Assembly (NCBI GenBank): GCA_900548505.1
Contig: URKI01000018.1
Location: 1 to 42,233 of the forward strand
DNA from: an uncultured Oscillibacter sp.
GTDB lineage: Bacteria; Bacillota; Clostridia; Oscillospirales; Oscillospiraceae
Direction of reading: 5' to 3'
DNA: 42,233 bases
Position 1 is the first letter of the stretch, and each line of letters starts with the position of its first letter. The position numbers and the translations under genes were made by a program. The notes under the pieces were generated by a model. That model saw nothing but the letters and a program-made list of their open reading frames with translations. It ran no database searches and had not been told where the DNA came from. Positions 24,368-33,446 of the stretch are shown here, piece by piece.

Positions 24368-25870
24368 ATGTTGGAATTGATTGCGATCGGGTTTCAGGAG
24401 ATCATGAATCCCATGTGCCTTGCGCTGATCTTTGGCGGCACCATGCTGGGCATCATCTTTGGCGCCATCCCTGGCCTCTCTGCCACTATGGCGATCGCGC
24501 TGTGCCTGCCGCTGACCTACGGCATGGAGCCCATCAACGGCATGGCGCTGCTCATCGGATTGTACATCGGCGGTATTTCCGGCGGACTTGTCTCGGCAAT
24601 TTTGCTGCGCATCCCCGGAACACCCTCTTCCGTGGCCACCTGCTTTGACGGGCACCCTCTGGCGGCCCGGGGCGAAGCGGGAAAAGCGCTGGGCGTGGGC
24701 ATTTTCTTCTCCTTCATCGGTACTCTCATGGGCATCATCGCCCTGATGTTCATTGCGCCGTCTCTTGCCAAGGTGGCGCTGAAGTTCAGCTCCTATGAGT
24801 ATTTCTCCGTGGGCGTGTTCTCCATCACCATGATGTGCGCTCTGATCAAGGGAGCCATTGTCAAAGGCCTCATCAGCGGCTTCATCGGCCTTTCCATCGC
24901 ACTGGTGGGTCCCGGACGCATTGACGGCCTGCCCCGCATGACCTTCGGCTTCCACGCTTTGGATGGCGGCTTTGATATCCTGCCGCTGCTCATCGGATTG
25001 TTTGCGGTGTCCGAGGTGCTGCAGGAGGCCACCCAGAAGGGACAGCCCAAGGAAGAAGTCCTGCAGAACTTCAAGATCAAGGGACTGGGATTCAGCTTGA
25101 AAGAGGGAATCGGCCAGATTCCCAACTGCATCCGCTCCGGCCTCATCGGCCTTGGCATCGGCATCCTCCCCGGCATCGGCGGCGGTACGTCCAATATTCT
25201 GGCTTACACCGTGGCGAAGAACTCCTCCAAGACACCTGAGAAGTTCGGCACCGGCATTATCGACGGTGTGGTAGCCTCTGAGACCGCCAACAACGCAACC
25301 ATCGGCGGCGCGCTCATTCCCCTGCTGACCCTGGGTATCCCGGGCGACGCCGTTACGGCACTGCTGCTGGGCAGCCTCATGGTCCACGGCCTGACGCCGG
25401 GACCGCTGCTGTTCACCAATAACGGTCCCTTTGTGTATGGTATCTTCGTTTCCTCTCTGGTGGCCAACGTGATGATGCTGCTGGCCATGTATCTGGGTAT
25501 CCGTCTGTTTGCCCGGGTGCTCATGGTCCCCAAGCCCATCCTTCTGCCCATCATCATGGTGCTTTGCTGCGTGGGTGCCTATGGCCTCAATAACCGGGTA
25601 TTCGACGTTTACGCGGTGCTGGGCTTCGGCCTGCTGGCCTTTGCCCTGCAAAAGGGCGGCTTCCCCACGTCTCCTATCATCCTGGGCTTTGTGCTGGGTC
25701 CCATGATCGAAACGAACCTGCTGCGGGGCATGATGCAAAGCGAGAACAGCTTCCTGCCTTTCCTGACCCGCCCCATCAGTGCAGTATTCCTGCTCATCGC
25801 CGTGGTGGTGATCGCCTGGACGGTGGCGCAGGAGTTGCGGGCCTATTACGGAAAGAAAGCAAGCAAATAA
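24368..25870 (+). CDS. tctA: TTT transporter large membrane subunit (copy 1)
   Basis: A 500-residue TctA-family permease with about 11-12 membrane segments. The two family repeats start with the conserved GAIPGLSATMAIALCLPLT (about 38-56) and GILPGIGGGTSN (about 262-273). SAILLRIPGTPSSVAT and IPLLTLGIPGDAVTALLLG are also typical. With TctB and TctC it imports di- or tricarboxylates or other organic acids, driven by an ion gradient. GGGGG precedes the ATG. It is about half identical by eye to the second TctA at 34001. Confidence 0.93.
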   Translation: MLELIAIGFQEIMNPMCLALIFGGTMLGIIFGAIPGLSATMAIALCLPLTYGMEPINGMALLIGLYIGGISGGLVSAILLRIPGTPSSVATCFDGHPLAARGEAGKALGVGIFFSFIGTLMGIIALMFIAPSLAKVALKFSSYEYFSVGVFSITMMCALIKGAIVKGLISGFIGLSIALVGPGRIDGLPRMTFGFHALDGGFDILPLLIGLFAVSEVLQEATQKGQPKEEVLQNFKIKGLGFSLKEGIGQIPNCIRSGLIGLGIGILPGIGGGTSNILAYTVAKNSSKTPEKFGTGIIDGVVASETANNATIGGALIPLLTLGIPGDAVTALLLGSLMVHGLTPGPLLFTNNGPFVYGIFVSSLVANVMMLLAMYLGIRLFARVLMVPKPILLPIIMVLCCVGAYGLNNRVFDVYAVLGFGLLAFALQKGGFPTSPIILGFVLGPMIETNLLRGMMQSENSFLPFLTRPISAVFLLIAVVVIAWTVAQELRAYYGKKASK

Positions 25871-25880
25871 GGAGCACTCC

Positions 25881-26825
25881 ATGAAAAAAGTTCTGATTAC
25901 GGAAAAAATTCATCCCGATGCCGAGGCTCTGCTGCGGCAGCACTTTGAAGTGGTGCAAGGCAGCGGAACTGCCAATGTGGCGGCGGAACTGGCAGGCTGT
26001 GAAGGGGTTCTGGTGCGCTCGGCCCATGTGACGGCGGAGGATATGGCCCAAAACCCCCAGTTGAAAGTGATCGCCAAGCACGGCATGGGCCTGGACGCCA
26101 TCGATATGGAGGCGGCGGAGGAACGGGGCATTGCCGTTGTGAATGCACCCTATTCCAACCTCAACGCAGTGGCAGAGCATATCGTCATGCTGATCCTTGC
26201 CCTGAGCAAGCGGACGGTGCGCATGGATAAGCTGACCCGCCAGGGCCGCTTTGCAGACCGCAACCTCTACAAGACCCGGGAACTGAAGGGCAGCACGCTG
26301 GGCATCATCGGCATGGGAAAGATCTCCCGGTTGGTGGTGGAGAAAATGCGGGGCTTCGGCATGGAAGTCATCTCCAGCGACCCCTTTGTTAAGCAGGAGG
26401 ACGTAGGCGACCTTCCGGTGCGCATGACCAGTGCGGAAGAGGTTTATACCACATCGGACTTTGTGGTGGTGCACACCTCCCTCTTCCCCAGCACGTTCCA
26501 TCTGGTGGGGGAGAAGGAGTTCGCCATGATGAAGCCCACCGCCTATTTCATCAATGCTGCCAGAGGTGCGGTGGTGGATGAGGTGGCCATGGTGGAGGCA
26601 CTGCGGCAGGGAAAGATCGCCGGAGCGGGCCTGGACGTTTTCGAGCAGGAGCCGCCGGCGGAGGATAACCCCCTGTTTACCATGGACAATGTGATCCTCT
26701 CCCCCCATAACGCGGCCCTTTCTGACGGCGCACTGCTGGCCATGGGCATGGACAGCGCCCAGGGCATCGTGGATTATCTGGAAGGGCGGACGCCCAAGTA
26801 TCTTTGCACCAAGCCAAAAGCCTGA
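25881..26825 (+). CDS. D-isomer-specific 2-hydroxyacid dehydrogenase (SerA-like)
   Basis: A 314-residue D-2-hydroxyacid dehydrogenase. The catalytic triad is present: Arg in NAARGAVVD, Glu in FEQEP and His in LSPHNAALSD. The Rossmann motif reads GMGKIS, so the third glycine of GxGxxG is serine, an uncommon variant. KHGMGLDAIDM and EHIVMLILAL are typical of the SerA/phosphoglycerate dehydrogenase side of the family, but the serine-regulatory ACT domain is absent. It starts 10 bp after tctA with its own AAGGAG. With the Ldh2-type enzyme it gives module A two dehydrogenases, perhaps of opposite stereochemistry, as reported for the two sulfolactate dehydrogenases SlcC and ComC. Confidence 0.88.
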   Translation: MKKVLITEKIHPDAEALLRQHFEVVQGSGTANVAAELAGCEGVLVRSAHVTAEDMAQNPQLKVIAKHGMGLDAIDMEAAEERGIAVVNAPYSNLNAVAEHIVMLILALSKRTVRMDKLTRQGRFADRNLYKTRELKGSTLGIIGMGKISRLVVEKMRGFGMEVISSDPFVKQEDVGDLPVRMTSAEEVYTTSDFVVVHTSLFPSTFHLVGEKEFAMMKPTAYFINAARGAVVDEVAMVEALRQGKIAGAGLDVFEQEPPAEDNPLFTMDNVILSPHNAALSDGALLAMGMDSAQGIVDYLEGRTPKYLCTKPKA

Positions 26826-26831
26826 AACCCA

Positions 26832-26865
26832 GGCGGCAGACGCGCTGATCGCCGCGTCTGCCGCC
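26832..26865 (+). promoter_or_regulatory. GC-rich intercistronic hairpin before the first kinase gene
   Basis: A 13-bp perfect stem (GGCGGCAGACGCG, 26832-26844, with 26853-26865) has an 8-nt loop and no T-run. It sits between the dehydrogenase and kinase genes. It is more likely an mRNA processing or stability element than a full terminator, because the kinase gene follows 35 bp later in the same direction. Confidence 0.6.
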
Positions 26866-26900
26866 TTGCCATTTTACATCATCGTGGAGGAGGCACGACT

Positions 26901-28352
26901 ATGGATCATCCCAAAACTCTCGGCCAGCTTTTGCGAAACTACCCGCCCTGCGAGGATGCCGGGCAGATCCGTCAGACGCTGGAGAAGGCGCTGGCGTCCT
27001 TTGAAAGAACCATTGTGGTATTGGATGACGACCCCACCGGGACACAGACGGTACGGGACCTGCCGGTGGTCACCAGTTGGGAGACGGAAATTCTGCGGCG
27101 GGAGCTGGAGCGGCAGCCCCGGATGCTGTTCATTCTGACAAACTCCCGGTCCTTATCCTCGGAAAAGACCCGGCTGCTGCACACTGAATTGGCGGAGAAC
27201 CTGGTGCAGGCGTCACGGCAGGCCGGGCGGGAATTCCTGCTGGTCAGCAGAGGGGACTCCACCCTCCGGGGACATTTCCCCCTGGAGACGGAGACGCTGC
27301 GGAATGTGCTGGAAAGAGAGACGGAAGTGCGTTTTGACGGTGAGATCCTCTGCCCGTTTTTCCCGGAAGGAGGGCGCTATACCGCCGAGGATGTGCACTA
27401 TCTGACGGAGGGAGAGACATTGATCCCGGTAGGGGAGTCGGAGTTTGCAAAAGATCCAACGTTCGGATATGAGAGCTCTCGCCTGGACGACTGGGTGGAG
27501 GAAAAGACCGGCGGCGCCTATCCGGCCTCCGGGGTGCGTTCTGTCACGCTGGAGCAGCTGCGCAGCCAGGATCATGGGGCCATTTTGGAGACTCTGTGCG
27601 CAGCCCGGGATTTCCAGAAGATCATTGTCAATGCCATCTCCTATGATGATCTGCGGGTATTCGTGCCGGTTTTGTACGAGGCCATCGGAGCGGGACACAT
27701 GTTCATGCTTCGCACGGCATCGGCCATTTTGAAGGTCATGAGCGGATGCCCGGAAAATACCGTGTGCACCCGGGAAGAACTGCTGGATCTGAACAATCCC
27801 AACGGCGGACTGGTCATTGCCGGCTCCCATGTGAAAAAGGCCACCGGGCAGCTGGCGTCTTTGCGGGCTTCCGGCCGGATGGAGTTTTTGGAGTTCAATC
27901 AGCATCTGGTGCTGGAACCTGCTCGTTTTGAAGAGGAGATCCGGCGGGTAAGTGAGGCGGCGGAAGCGCTCATCCGCGACGGCAAGCATGTGCTGGTGGC
28001 TACGAGAAGAGAGCGGCTGGATCTTGGCAACGGCGACAAGGAGGCGGAGCTGGCCCTAGCTGAACGCATTTCTCAGGGGTTGGTACAGGTGGTCTCCAAC
28101 CTGCAAAGCCGCCCCAACTTTGTGGTTGCTAAAGGCGGGATCACGTCCAGCGATGTGGCCACCAAGGGACTGATGATCCGCCGGGCTACGGTACTGGGCC
28201 AGATCCTGCCGGGCATTCCCGTTTGGCGGGCTGGTCCGGAGAGCAAATTCCCCGGCATGCCCTATGTGATTTTTCCTGGCAACGTAGGCGGCGAACGGAG
28301 TCTCCTGGAAGCTGTGGAGAAATTGAGCCCGGATGCGCCTGAGGGTGCTTGA
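26901..28352 (+). CDS. DUF1537 four-carbon acid-sugar kinase family protein (kinase 1)
   Basis: A 483-residue DUF1537 kinase. The N-terminal substrate-binding domain opens with VVLDDDPTGTQTV (about 36-48) and includes VSRGDSTLRGHFPLE and FFPEGGRYT. The C-terminal nucleotide-binding domain contains AGSHVKKATGQL and VVAKGGITSSDVATKGL, with a late PGNVGG. The family phosphorylates four-carbon sugar acids such as threonate, erythronate or 3-oxotetronate. This subfamily (DDDPTGTQ) differs from the OtnK-like kinase 2 that follows, and its substrate is less certain. GGAGGAGG supports the ATG. Together with kinase 2 it suggests two phosphorylation steps or two substrates. Confidence 0.87.
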   Translation: MDHPKTLGQLLRNYPPCEDAGQIRQTLEKALASFERTIVVLDDDPTGTQTVRDLPVVTSWETEILRRELERQPRMLFILTNSRSLSSEKTRLLHTELAENLVQASRQAGREFLLVSRGDSTLRGHFPLETETLRNVLERETEVRFDGEILCPFFPEGGRYTAEDVHYLTEGETLIPVGESEFAKDPTFGYESSRLDDWVEEKTGGAYPASGVRSVTLEQLRSQDHGAILETLCAARDFQKIIVNAISYDDLRVFVPVLYEAIGAGHMFMLRTASAILKVMSGCPENTVCTREELLDLNNPNGGLVIAGSHVKKATGQLASLRASGRMEFLEFNQHLVLEPARFEEEIRRVSEAAEALIRDGKHVLVATRRERLDLGNGDKEAELALAERISQGLVQVVSNLQSRPNFVVAKGGITSSDVATKGLMIRRATVLGQILPGIPVWRAGPESKFPGMPYVIFPGNVGGERSLLEAVEKLSPDAPEGA

Positions 28353-28484
28353 GAATTTCAAAAATGAAAGCGGAATGACAAGCTGCACAGGAACCGCAGG
28401 GAAAGTTCTGAAAAAATACAGACGCGTTTTGTGGGGATCACTGTTTGGAAAACGGACGTGCTCTGCTGCTCTGGGAGGAATGAT

Positions 28485-29741
28485 ATGAATCAACAGGACG
28501 GGCAGCTGCGAATTGGCTGTATTGCCGATGACTTCACGGGCGGGAGCGATGCAGCATCTTTTCTGAAACAAGCTGGGCTGCGAACCCTGCTTCTGGATGG
28601 GACCTCCATACCTGGCGATATGCTGCAGGATTTTCGACCCGAAGCAGTGGTGGTCGCTTTGAAATCGCGGTCCATTGCGGCGGACCAGGCTGTGCTGCAG
28701 AGTCTGGAGGCCGCCAGATGGCTGCTGGATTTGGGGGCACAGCAGCTCTATTTCAAGTATTGTTCTACATTTGATTCTACTCCCGCCGGAAATATTGGCC
28801 CAGTAACAGATGCGCTGTTGAATCTGACAGGCAGCCGCTATACCGTGCTGTGCCCATCCTTGCCGGTCAATGGAAGGACCGTGCGGGATGGTGTGCTGTA
28901 TGTCAACGGCGTGCCGCTGGCAGAAAGCTCCATGCGAAACCATCCGATCAATCCCATGACAAAATCAAATCTGACGGAACTGATGGAAGCGCAGAGCCGG
29001 TATCCTTGTTTCTGGCTGTCCCGGCGGCAGATGGAGGGACAAGATCCTGCGGCAGACTATCTGGGCCAGGGGCGTTTTACAGTGGTGCCGCCATATGAGA
29101 ACGATGAGGATGGACAAAAGATCGCAGAGCGATTTGGGAATTTGACGTTGCTGACGGGAGGGTCCGGTTTGCTGGCACATCTGGGCCGCCGCTTTGGAAT
29201 AAATGCTTCTGCGGTAGAGGACTCGAAATTTTCTGAGGACCTGCCCATGCCAAGATTGCTGCTGTCTGGCAGCTGCTCGGCTATGACGCAGCGGCAGGTA
29301 CAGGTGTATTTGGAGCATGGCGGTGCTGCGCTGCGGCTGGAGCCGGATAAATTGCTTTCGGGAGAACAAACGGAAGAAATGCTTTTGCAGGCGGTTGCGC
29401 AGGCGCAGGGAGATCTTCTGCTGTATTCTACGGCAGACCCTGCTCAGGTCCGTTGTTATCAGAAGGCAGGCATACAGCGGGTCTCCGCGCTGCTGGAAGG
29501 GCTGATGGGCCGGTTGGCTGTCTGCGGAAGGAGGCATGGATACCGCCGCATCGTAGTAGCGGGCGGTGAGACTTCTGGGGCGGTTGCGCAGGCGTTGGGA
29601 CTGAAGGCATACCGGGTTGGAAAAAATGCAGCGCCTGGTGTGCCGGAATTGTGGCCGATCGATCAGGAAGGATTTGGTCTGGTACTGAAGTCCGGAAATT
29701 TCGGTGAGGAGAGATTTTTCCTGGATGCGCTGAAAAGGTAA
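28485..29741 (+). CDS. otnK: OtnK-like 3-oxo-tetronate 4-kinase (kinase 2)
   Basis: A 418-residue DUF1537 kinase that closely follows the OtnK/YgbK pattern. It shows IADDFTGGSDAASFL (about 12-26), VVALKSRSI, YFKYCSTFDSTPAGNIGP, CPSLPVNGRTV, MRNHPINPMTKSNL, LSGSCS, AGGETSGAVAQALG and LKSGNFG. OtnK phosphorylates 3-oxo-tetronate at C4 in erythronate and threonate breakdown. Its usual partners OtnI (isomerase) and OtnC (decarboxylating aldolase) are not in the window; HpcH/HpaI aldolases are present instead. The ATG at 28485 follows GGGAGG (28473-28478); an upstream in-frame GTG lacks a site. The product in this pathway is therefore uncertain even though the family is clear. Confidence 0.88.
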   Translation: MNQQDGQLRIGCIADDFTGGSDAASFLKQAGLRTLLLDGTSIPGDMLQDFRPEAVVVALKSRSIAADQAVLQSLEAARWLLDLGAQQLYFKYCSTFDSTPAGNIGPVTDALLNLTGSRYTVLCPSLPVNGRTVRDGVLYVNGVPLAESSMRNHPINPMTKSNLTELMEAQSRYPCFWLSRRQMEGQDPAADYLGQGRFTVVPPYENDEDGQKIAERFGNLTLLTGGSGLLAHLGRRFGINASAVEDSKFSEDLPMPRLLLSGSCSAMTQRQVQVYLEHGGAALRLEPDKLLSGEQTEEMLLQAVAQAQGDLLLYSTADPAQVRCYQKAGIQRVSALLEGLMGRLAVCGRRHGYRRIVVAGGETSGAVAQALGLKAYRVGKNAAPGVPELWPIDQEGFGLVLKSGNFGEERFFLDALKR

Positions 29742-29743
29742 GG

Positions 29744-29789
29744 AAAAGCCACCCGTATTTCGAATTTTTTCGAAATACGGGTGGCTTTT
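29744..29789. terminator. Terminator between kinase 2 and the PrpR-type regulator
   Basis: A perfect 20-bp stem (29744-29763 with 29770-29789) has a 6-nt loop and begins 3 bases after the kinase stop. It has As on the left arm and Ts on the right arm, so it can work in both directions. The remaining 255 bp to the convergent regulator gene hold nothing recognisable. Confidence 0.9.
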
Positions 29790-30045
29790 GCATTTCGGAA
29801 GGGCCGGCAAACGAACGGAGCGGATTTGTCGTCAAAAAGCGTATCTGCGGATACATGTATCGCATCGGCTGCCGTGCAGCAGATCTGCGGAAAAGTGCCT
29901 TTTTGGCGAAACACTTAGAAACTGAGATGCTTTTGCATCCAAGCCCGGTGTAAATGGTTTGCTGCTTCGTTTGTGTGTCTGCCGTTTTATACGGGATCAA
30001 GCGATGGGAATGAACGGAAAAATCGGAATTTCAGAAAGCCATCCT

Positions 30046-32016
30046 TTAACCATCCTCTTCGCACGAGGATGTCCCGGCTTGCTGTTTTAATATCCTCCAA
30101 AGAGTGACACGGCTGATCCCAAGACGCTGGGCAGCCAGTGTTTTGTTGCCCTGACAGCTGTGCAGGGTTTCTTCAATGCGCTGGGGACTGGGAAGCGGGC
30201 GCCGTCCGTGTGCAGCAGATGGAGCGGCGGATTGGGAAACAGCCTGTGGAGACGGCTCGCTGCAGGTGCCCTGGAGAAGATGGGAGAGCAGATCCGACGG
30301 GGAAGTACCCGGACGATACAAAACGGCCATCCGCTCACAAAAATTACGGAGTTCCCGGACATTGCCAAGCCAAGGCAGACTGGTCAACCGCGCATAGTCG
30401 GCAGAGGTCAGCTGGATCTGGGCGGGAAACTGCGCCTTTGCCTGAAACTCTTTTAAAAAAGCGTCTGTCAGCAGGGGAATGTCCTCTTTGCGCGCCCGCA
30501 GGGGAGGAAGATTCAATTGAAGAACATAGAGGCGATAGTAGAGATCCTGGCGAAAAGAACCGGCCTGCACCATTTCCTGCAAGTTCTTGTTGGTAGCGGC
30601 AATTACGCGGATATCAATGGGGATGACCTTGCTGTCACCCAGGCGCATGATCTCGCGCTCCTGCAATACACGCAGCAGGCGGCCTTGGAGACTCAATGGG
30701 AGCTCGGAAATCTCATCCAGAAAAATGGTCCCGTTGTGCGCAATCTCAAAAAGGCCGGGCTTTCCGCCTTTGGCTGCCCCTGTGAAAGCGCCGTCCACAT
30801 AACCGAACAACTCGCTTTCCAGAAGATTTTCCGGCAGCGCGGCGCAGTTGATGGCCACAAAGTTGTTTTTGGAGCGGCGGCTCCAGTTGTGGATGCTTTG
30901 GCTGATCAGCTCCTTGCCGGTGCCGGATTCACCTACCAGAACGATGTTGGAATCTGTCAGCGCATAGGCCTTGGCATCCTCCAGACACTCCTGCATTTTG
31001 GGGGAGCGTGTCAAAACCTGAGAGAAGGTATACCGGGCGAAATGCCCCTTGTAATGCAGCGTATTGCGCAGCTTGCCCTCCGTGCGCTGGATCTGGGAGG
31101 CATTGAGCATGGTCAGGACGCTTCCTGTGGAAACGCCGTGCATAAAGAGATTGACTTTTTTCGCGGAAAGATGGGTACTTTGATATTGGATGATCTCCTC
31201 GTGATACTCCCGCGAAGAAGAGAGCATTTGGATCATGGAGGGGGAGGAAAGAACATCCGACGCTTTTTTTCCAAGATACTGCCTGCGGTCGGAAAGCTGC
31301 AGAATGCGGATGGCAGCCGCATTCAAGAATGTGATGGTTTGATTTTGGTCGACTGCCAGGAGCCCCTCGTAGGCGTTGTCCAGCAGTGTTTGCAGACTCA
31401 GTGCTTTGGCACGCTCCTCCAGAGAGATCTTGGCGATTTGTTTGGCTTCGGAGATGGCGTTCCAGAAAGAATCCCAACTGGAGAGGATCTGGATGGAACG
31501 AACCCCCAGTTCCTGGGCTCTTTGAAGTCCCATTTGGCCGCCGATGATTACCTTTTTCCCGTCCTGCACGGCAGCGTCCACATTTCTGTGAACCTCCTGG
31601 CAGGAGTTTTCCCGAAGGATGTAGGGCACCACATCCACGCTGAGCTGTTCCCGCAGCTGCTCGATGCCAAGCAGCATGTTTTGCGTGCCCAGGATCGCGG
31701 CGGGCAGATGCGGGTACTGATGCCGCAGCCGCAGCAGGACTTCCACGATATCGGAGCCGCTGATGATCAGCTCTACGATAGGTACCGGATAGGAGACTTT
31801 GCACAGATCCCGGTAGGTACCGCCCCGCACGATCATGACATCACAGGGGGGCGCGTTGGTCAAAAACTCGTCGGTGGTCACGGCGGAAAACGTCAGCAGT
31901 TCATATTCGGCTGCGTCTTGGGCGCTGGCCTGCAGGAATTCATTGTGGGCTTGGAAGACCTGTCGTGCCAGCGGTTCTGCATCCGGGTAGGGTAGTGCAA
32001 GGCCAATCTGGATCAT
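30046..32016 (-). CDS. PrpR-type sigma-54-dependent transcriptional activator
   Basis: A 656-residue enhancer-binding protein. An N-terminal PrpR_N-like sensor domain (about 1-180; MIVRGGTYRD, VVPYILRENSCQEV) precedes a PAS-like segment (about 215-290). The AAA+ domain has Walker A GESGTGKE, the sigma-54-contacting loop GAFTGA, Walker B GTIFLDE and the RVIAATNKNL region. A Fis-type helix-turn-helix ends the protein (NKTLAAQRLGISRVTLWRILK). The ATG at 32016 follows AAAGGGGG. It is divergent from module B, where a near-consensus -24/-12 promoter lies, so direct activation of that operon is very likely. PrpR_N domains sense small organic acids or their derivatives. Confidence 0.93.
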   Translation of the reverse strand: MIQIGLALPYPDAEPLARQVFQAHNEFLQASAQDAAEYELLTFSAVTTDEFLTNAPPCDVMIVRGGTYRDLCKVSYPVPIVELIISGSDIVEVLLRLRHQYPHLPAAILGTQNMLLGIEQLREQLSVDVVPYILRENSCQEVHRNVDAAVQDGKKVIIGGQMGLQRAQELGVRSIQILSSWDSFWNAISEAKQIAKISLEERAKALSLQTLLDNAYEGLLAVDQNQTITFLNAAAIRILQLSDRRQYLGKKASDVLSSPSMIQMLSSSREYHEEIIQYQSTHLSAKKVNLFMHGVSTGSVLTMLNASQIQRTEGKLRNTLHYKGHFARYTFSQVLTRSPKMQECLEDAKAYALTDSNIVLVGESGTGKELISQSIHNWSRRSKNNFVAINCAALPENLLESELFGYVDGAFTGAAKGGKPGLFEIAHNGTIFLDEISELPLSLQGRLLRVLQEREIMRLGDSKVIPIDIRVIAATNKNLQEMVQAGSFRQDLYYRLYVLQLNLPPLRARKEDIPLLTDAFLKEFQAKAQFPAQIQLTSADYARLTSLPWLGNVRELRNFCERMAVLYRPGTSPSDLLSHLLQGTCSEPSPQAVSQSAAPSAAHGRRPLPSPQRIEETLHSCQGNKTLAAQRLGISRVTLWRILKQQAGTSSCEEDG

Positions 32017-32335
32017 AGCGGCAGCCCCCTTTGTACAGATTGTTTTTAAAGTGTAACATAAATGTTTTTGAAACACAATATCGCAGAAACACTTTAAGTG
32101 CAGAATATAACGGTAAAATAAAAAATTTGAAATATTAATATTTTAAAAAATGCTTATGAAACATATTGGCTAAAAGCGGGAAACAAATGGGACGCGCCGG
32201 AGGGGGAAAGCAATGGAGATATTGACAAAAAAACCACAAAAGTTTTAGCCGCTGCACTGGCAAATAAAATAAACCTTGGCGGTGATGGTTATGCATCCTG
32301 TCGAAAAAAATTACATCTTATCCATAAAGGTTTTG
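32017..32335. other. AT-rich regulatory region between the sigma-54 activator and module B
   Basis: About 320 bp, very AT-rich compared with the rest. GAAACAC occurs at 32070-32076 and 32086-32092 (16-bp period), with a related GAAACA at 32158-32163. These are candidate upstream activator sites for the PrpR-type protein. A 14-bp palindrome AAATATTAATATTT (32130-32143) lies between them and the promoter, and this AT-rich DNA could bend easily. No gene is present. Confidence 0.45.
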
Positions 32336-32352
32336 TTGGCACGAAATATGCT
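32336..32352 (+). promoter_or_regulatory. Sigma-54 (-24/-12) promoter of module B
   Basis: TTGGCAC at 32336-32342, five bases, then ATGCT at 32348-32352. The consensus is TTGGCAC-N5-TTGCW, so a single base differs (A for the first T of TTGC). The invariant GG (32338-32339) and GC (32350-32351) are exactly 10 bases apart. Transcription would start near 32363, about 55 bp before tctC. The sigma-54 activator encoded next door makes this assignment strong. Confidence 0.85.
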
Positions 32353-32417
32353 ACAATATGGGGCAAAACCAACAGAGGACCTGACCATCAAAGAATCATA
32401 TTTTGGGAGGAAATGAA

Positions 32418-33434
32418 ATGAAAAGAACATTTAAAGGTCTGGCACTGATTCTGGCTTCGCTCCTGCTGGTTACTGCACTGGCCGGATGCGGAAGCAGCGA
32501 CAAGACTGCCGAAGGCGGAGAAACACCTGCGCAGAGCGAGGAGGACTGGCCCACAAAGCCGCTGCAGATGGTGGTTCCTTTCGCGGCCGGCGGTGACACG
32601 GATTTCCACGCCCGCCAGTATGCAAAGTATCTGGAAGAGGAGCTGGGGCAGCCGGTAGCAGTGACCAACGTGGTGGGCAACAGCGGTATGCTGGCTGCCA
32701 AGGAGGTCTACGACGCCGCACCCGATGGATATACCATTTTGTTCACCCACTCTTCCATCAACGTGAATACGGCGGCTGGGACCTCGGATATCAAGCTGGA
32801 AGACTTTGAGATGGTGCGCGTATGCGGTCAGCCTGCGGTTGAGGCCATTGCCGTGCGCAGCGACTCCCCCTATCAGACCCTGGACGATCTGGTGGCGGCC
32901 ATCAAGGAGCATCCCGGTGAGTTTGTGGTTCCCGCGTCCCTGGGCGCTACGTCCCACTATGCGGTTTTGCTGATGGAAAAGGTGTGCGGTGTGGAGCTGA
33001 ACATCGTCAACTCCGGAGCTTCCGGCGATCGCACTGCGGGACTGAAGGGCGGAAACTTCGAGTTCATCATCAATCCCTACGGAACCATGAAGTCCTTTGT
33101 GGACAGCGGTGATTTCCGGATCCTGGCTACGCTGGGCTCGGAGCGCAGCGGTCAGTTCCCCGATGTGCCCACTGCTGCGGAGCTGGGCTATGAGGACCTG
33201 GTGTCTGTGAACGCATACTACATCGTGGTACCCAAGGGCACGCCGGAAAACGTTGTGGAAAAGCTGGGCGCTGCCATCGACGATATCTCCACCAACAACG
33301 AAGAATATGCCAAGGCTATTGCCGATGCCCATCTGCAGGATACCTTCCTTTTGAACAAAGAGGACTCCATTGCATTTGCGCAGGATGAGCTGGAGCGGTT
33401 CATGAGCATGTCCGCGGAGCTGAAAGGCGAATAA
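32418..33434 (+). CDS. tctC: TTT transporter substrate-binding lipoprotein (copy 2)
   Basis: A 338-residue TctC-family lipoprotein with lipobox ALAGC near residue 24. It shows WPTKPLQMVVPFAAGGDTDFHAR, PVAVTNVVGNSGMLA and YDAAPDGYTILFTHSSINVN, aligning clearly with copy 1. The ATG at 32418 is 7 nt after GGGAGG; the upstream TTG at 32403 overlaps the ribosome site. It is first in module B, under the sigma-54 promoter. A 13-bp hairpin follows the stop, as in module A. The two copies differ enough to bind different, probably related, acids. Confidence 0.92.
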   Translation: MKRTFKGLALILASLLLVTALAGCGSSDKTAEGGETPAQSEEDWPTKPLQMVVPFAAGGDTDFHARQYAKYLEEELGQPVAVTNVVGNSGMLAAKEVYDAAPDGYTILFTHSSINVNTAAGTSDIKLEDFEMVRVCGQPAVEAIAVRSDSPYQTLDDLVAAIKEHPGEFVVPASLGATSHYAVLLMEKVCGVELNIVNSGASGDRTAGLKGGNFEFIINPYGTMKSFVDSGDFRILATLGSERSGQFPDVPTAAELGYEDLVSVNAYYIVVPKGTPENVVEKLGAAIDDISTNNEEYAKAIADAHLQDTFLLNKEDSIAFAQDELERFMSMSAELKGE

Positions 33435-33446
33435 GGTTTGAAATCT

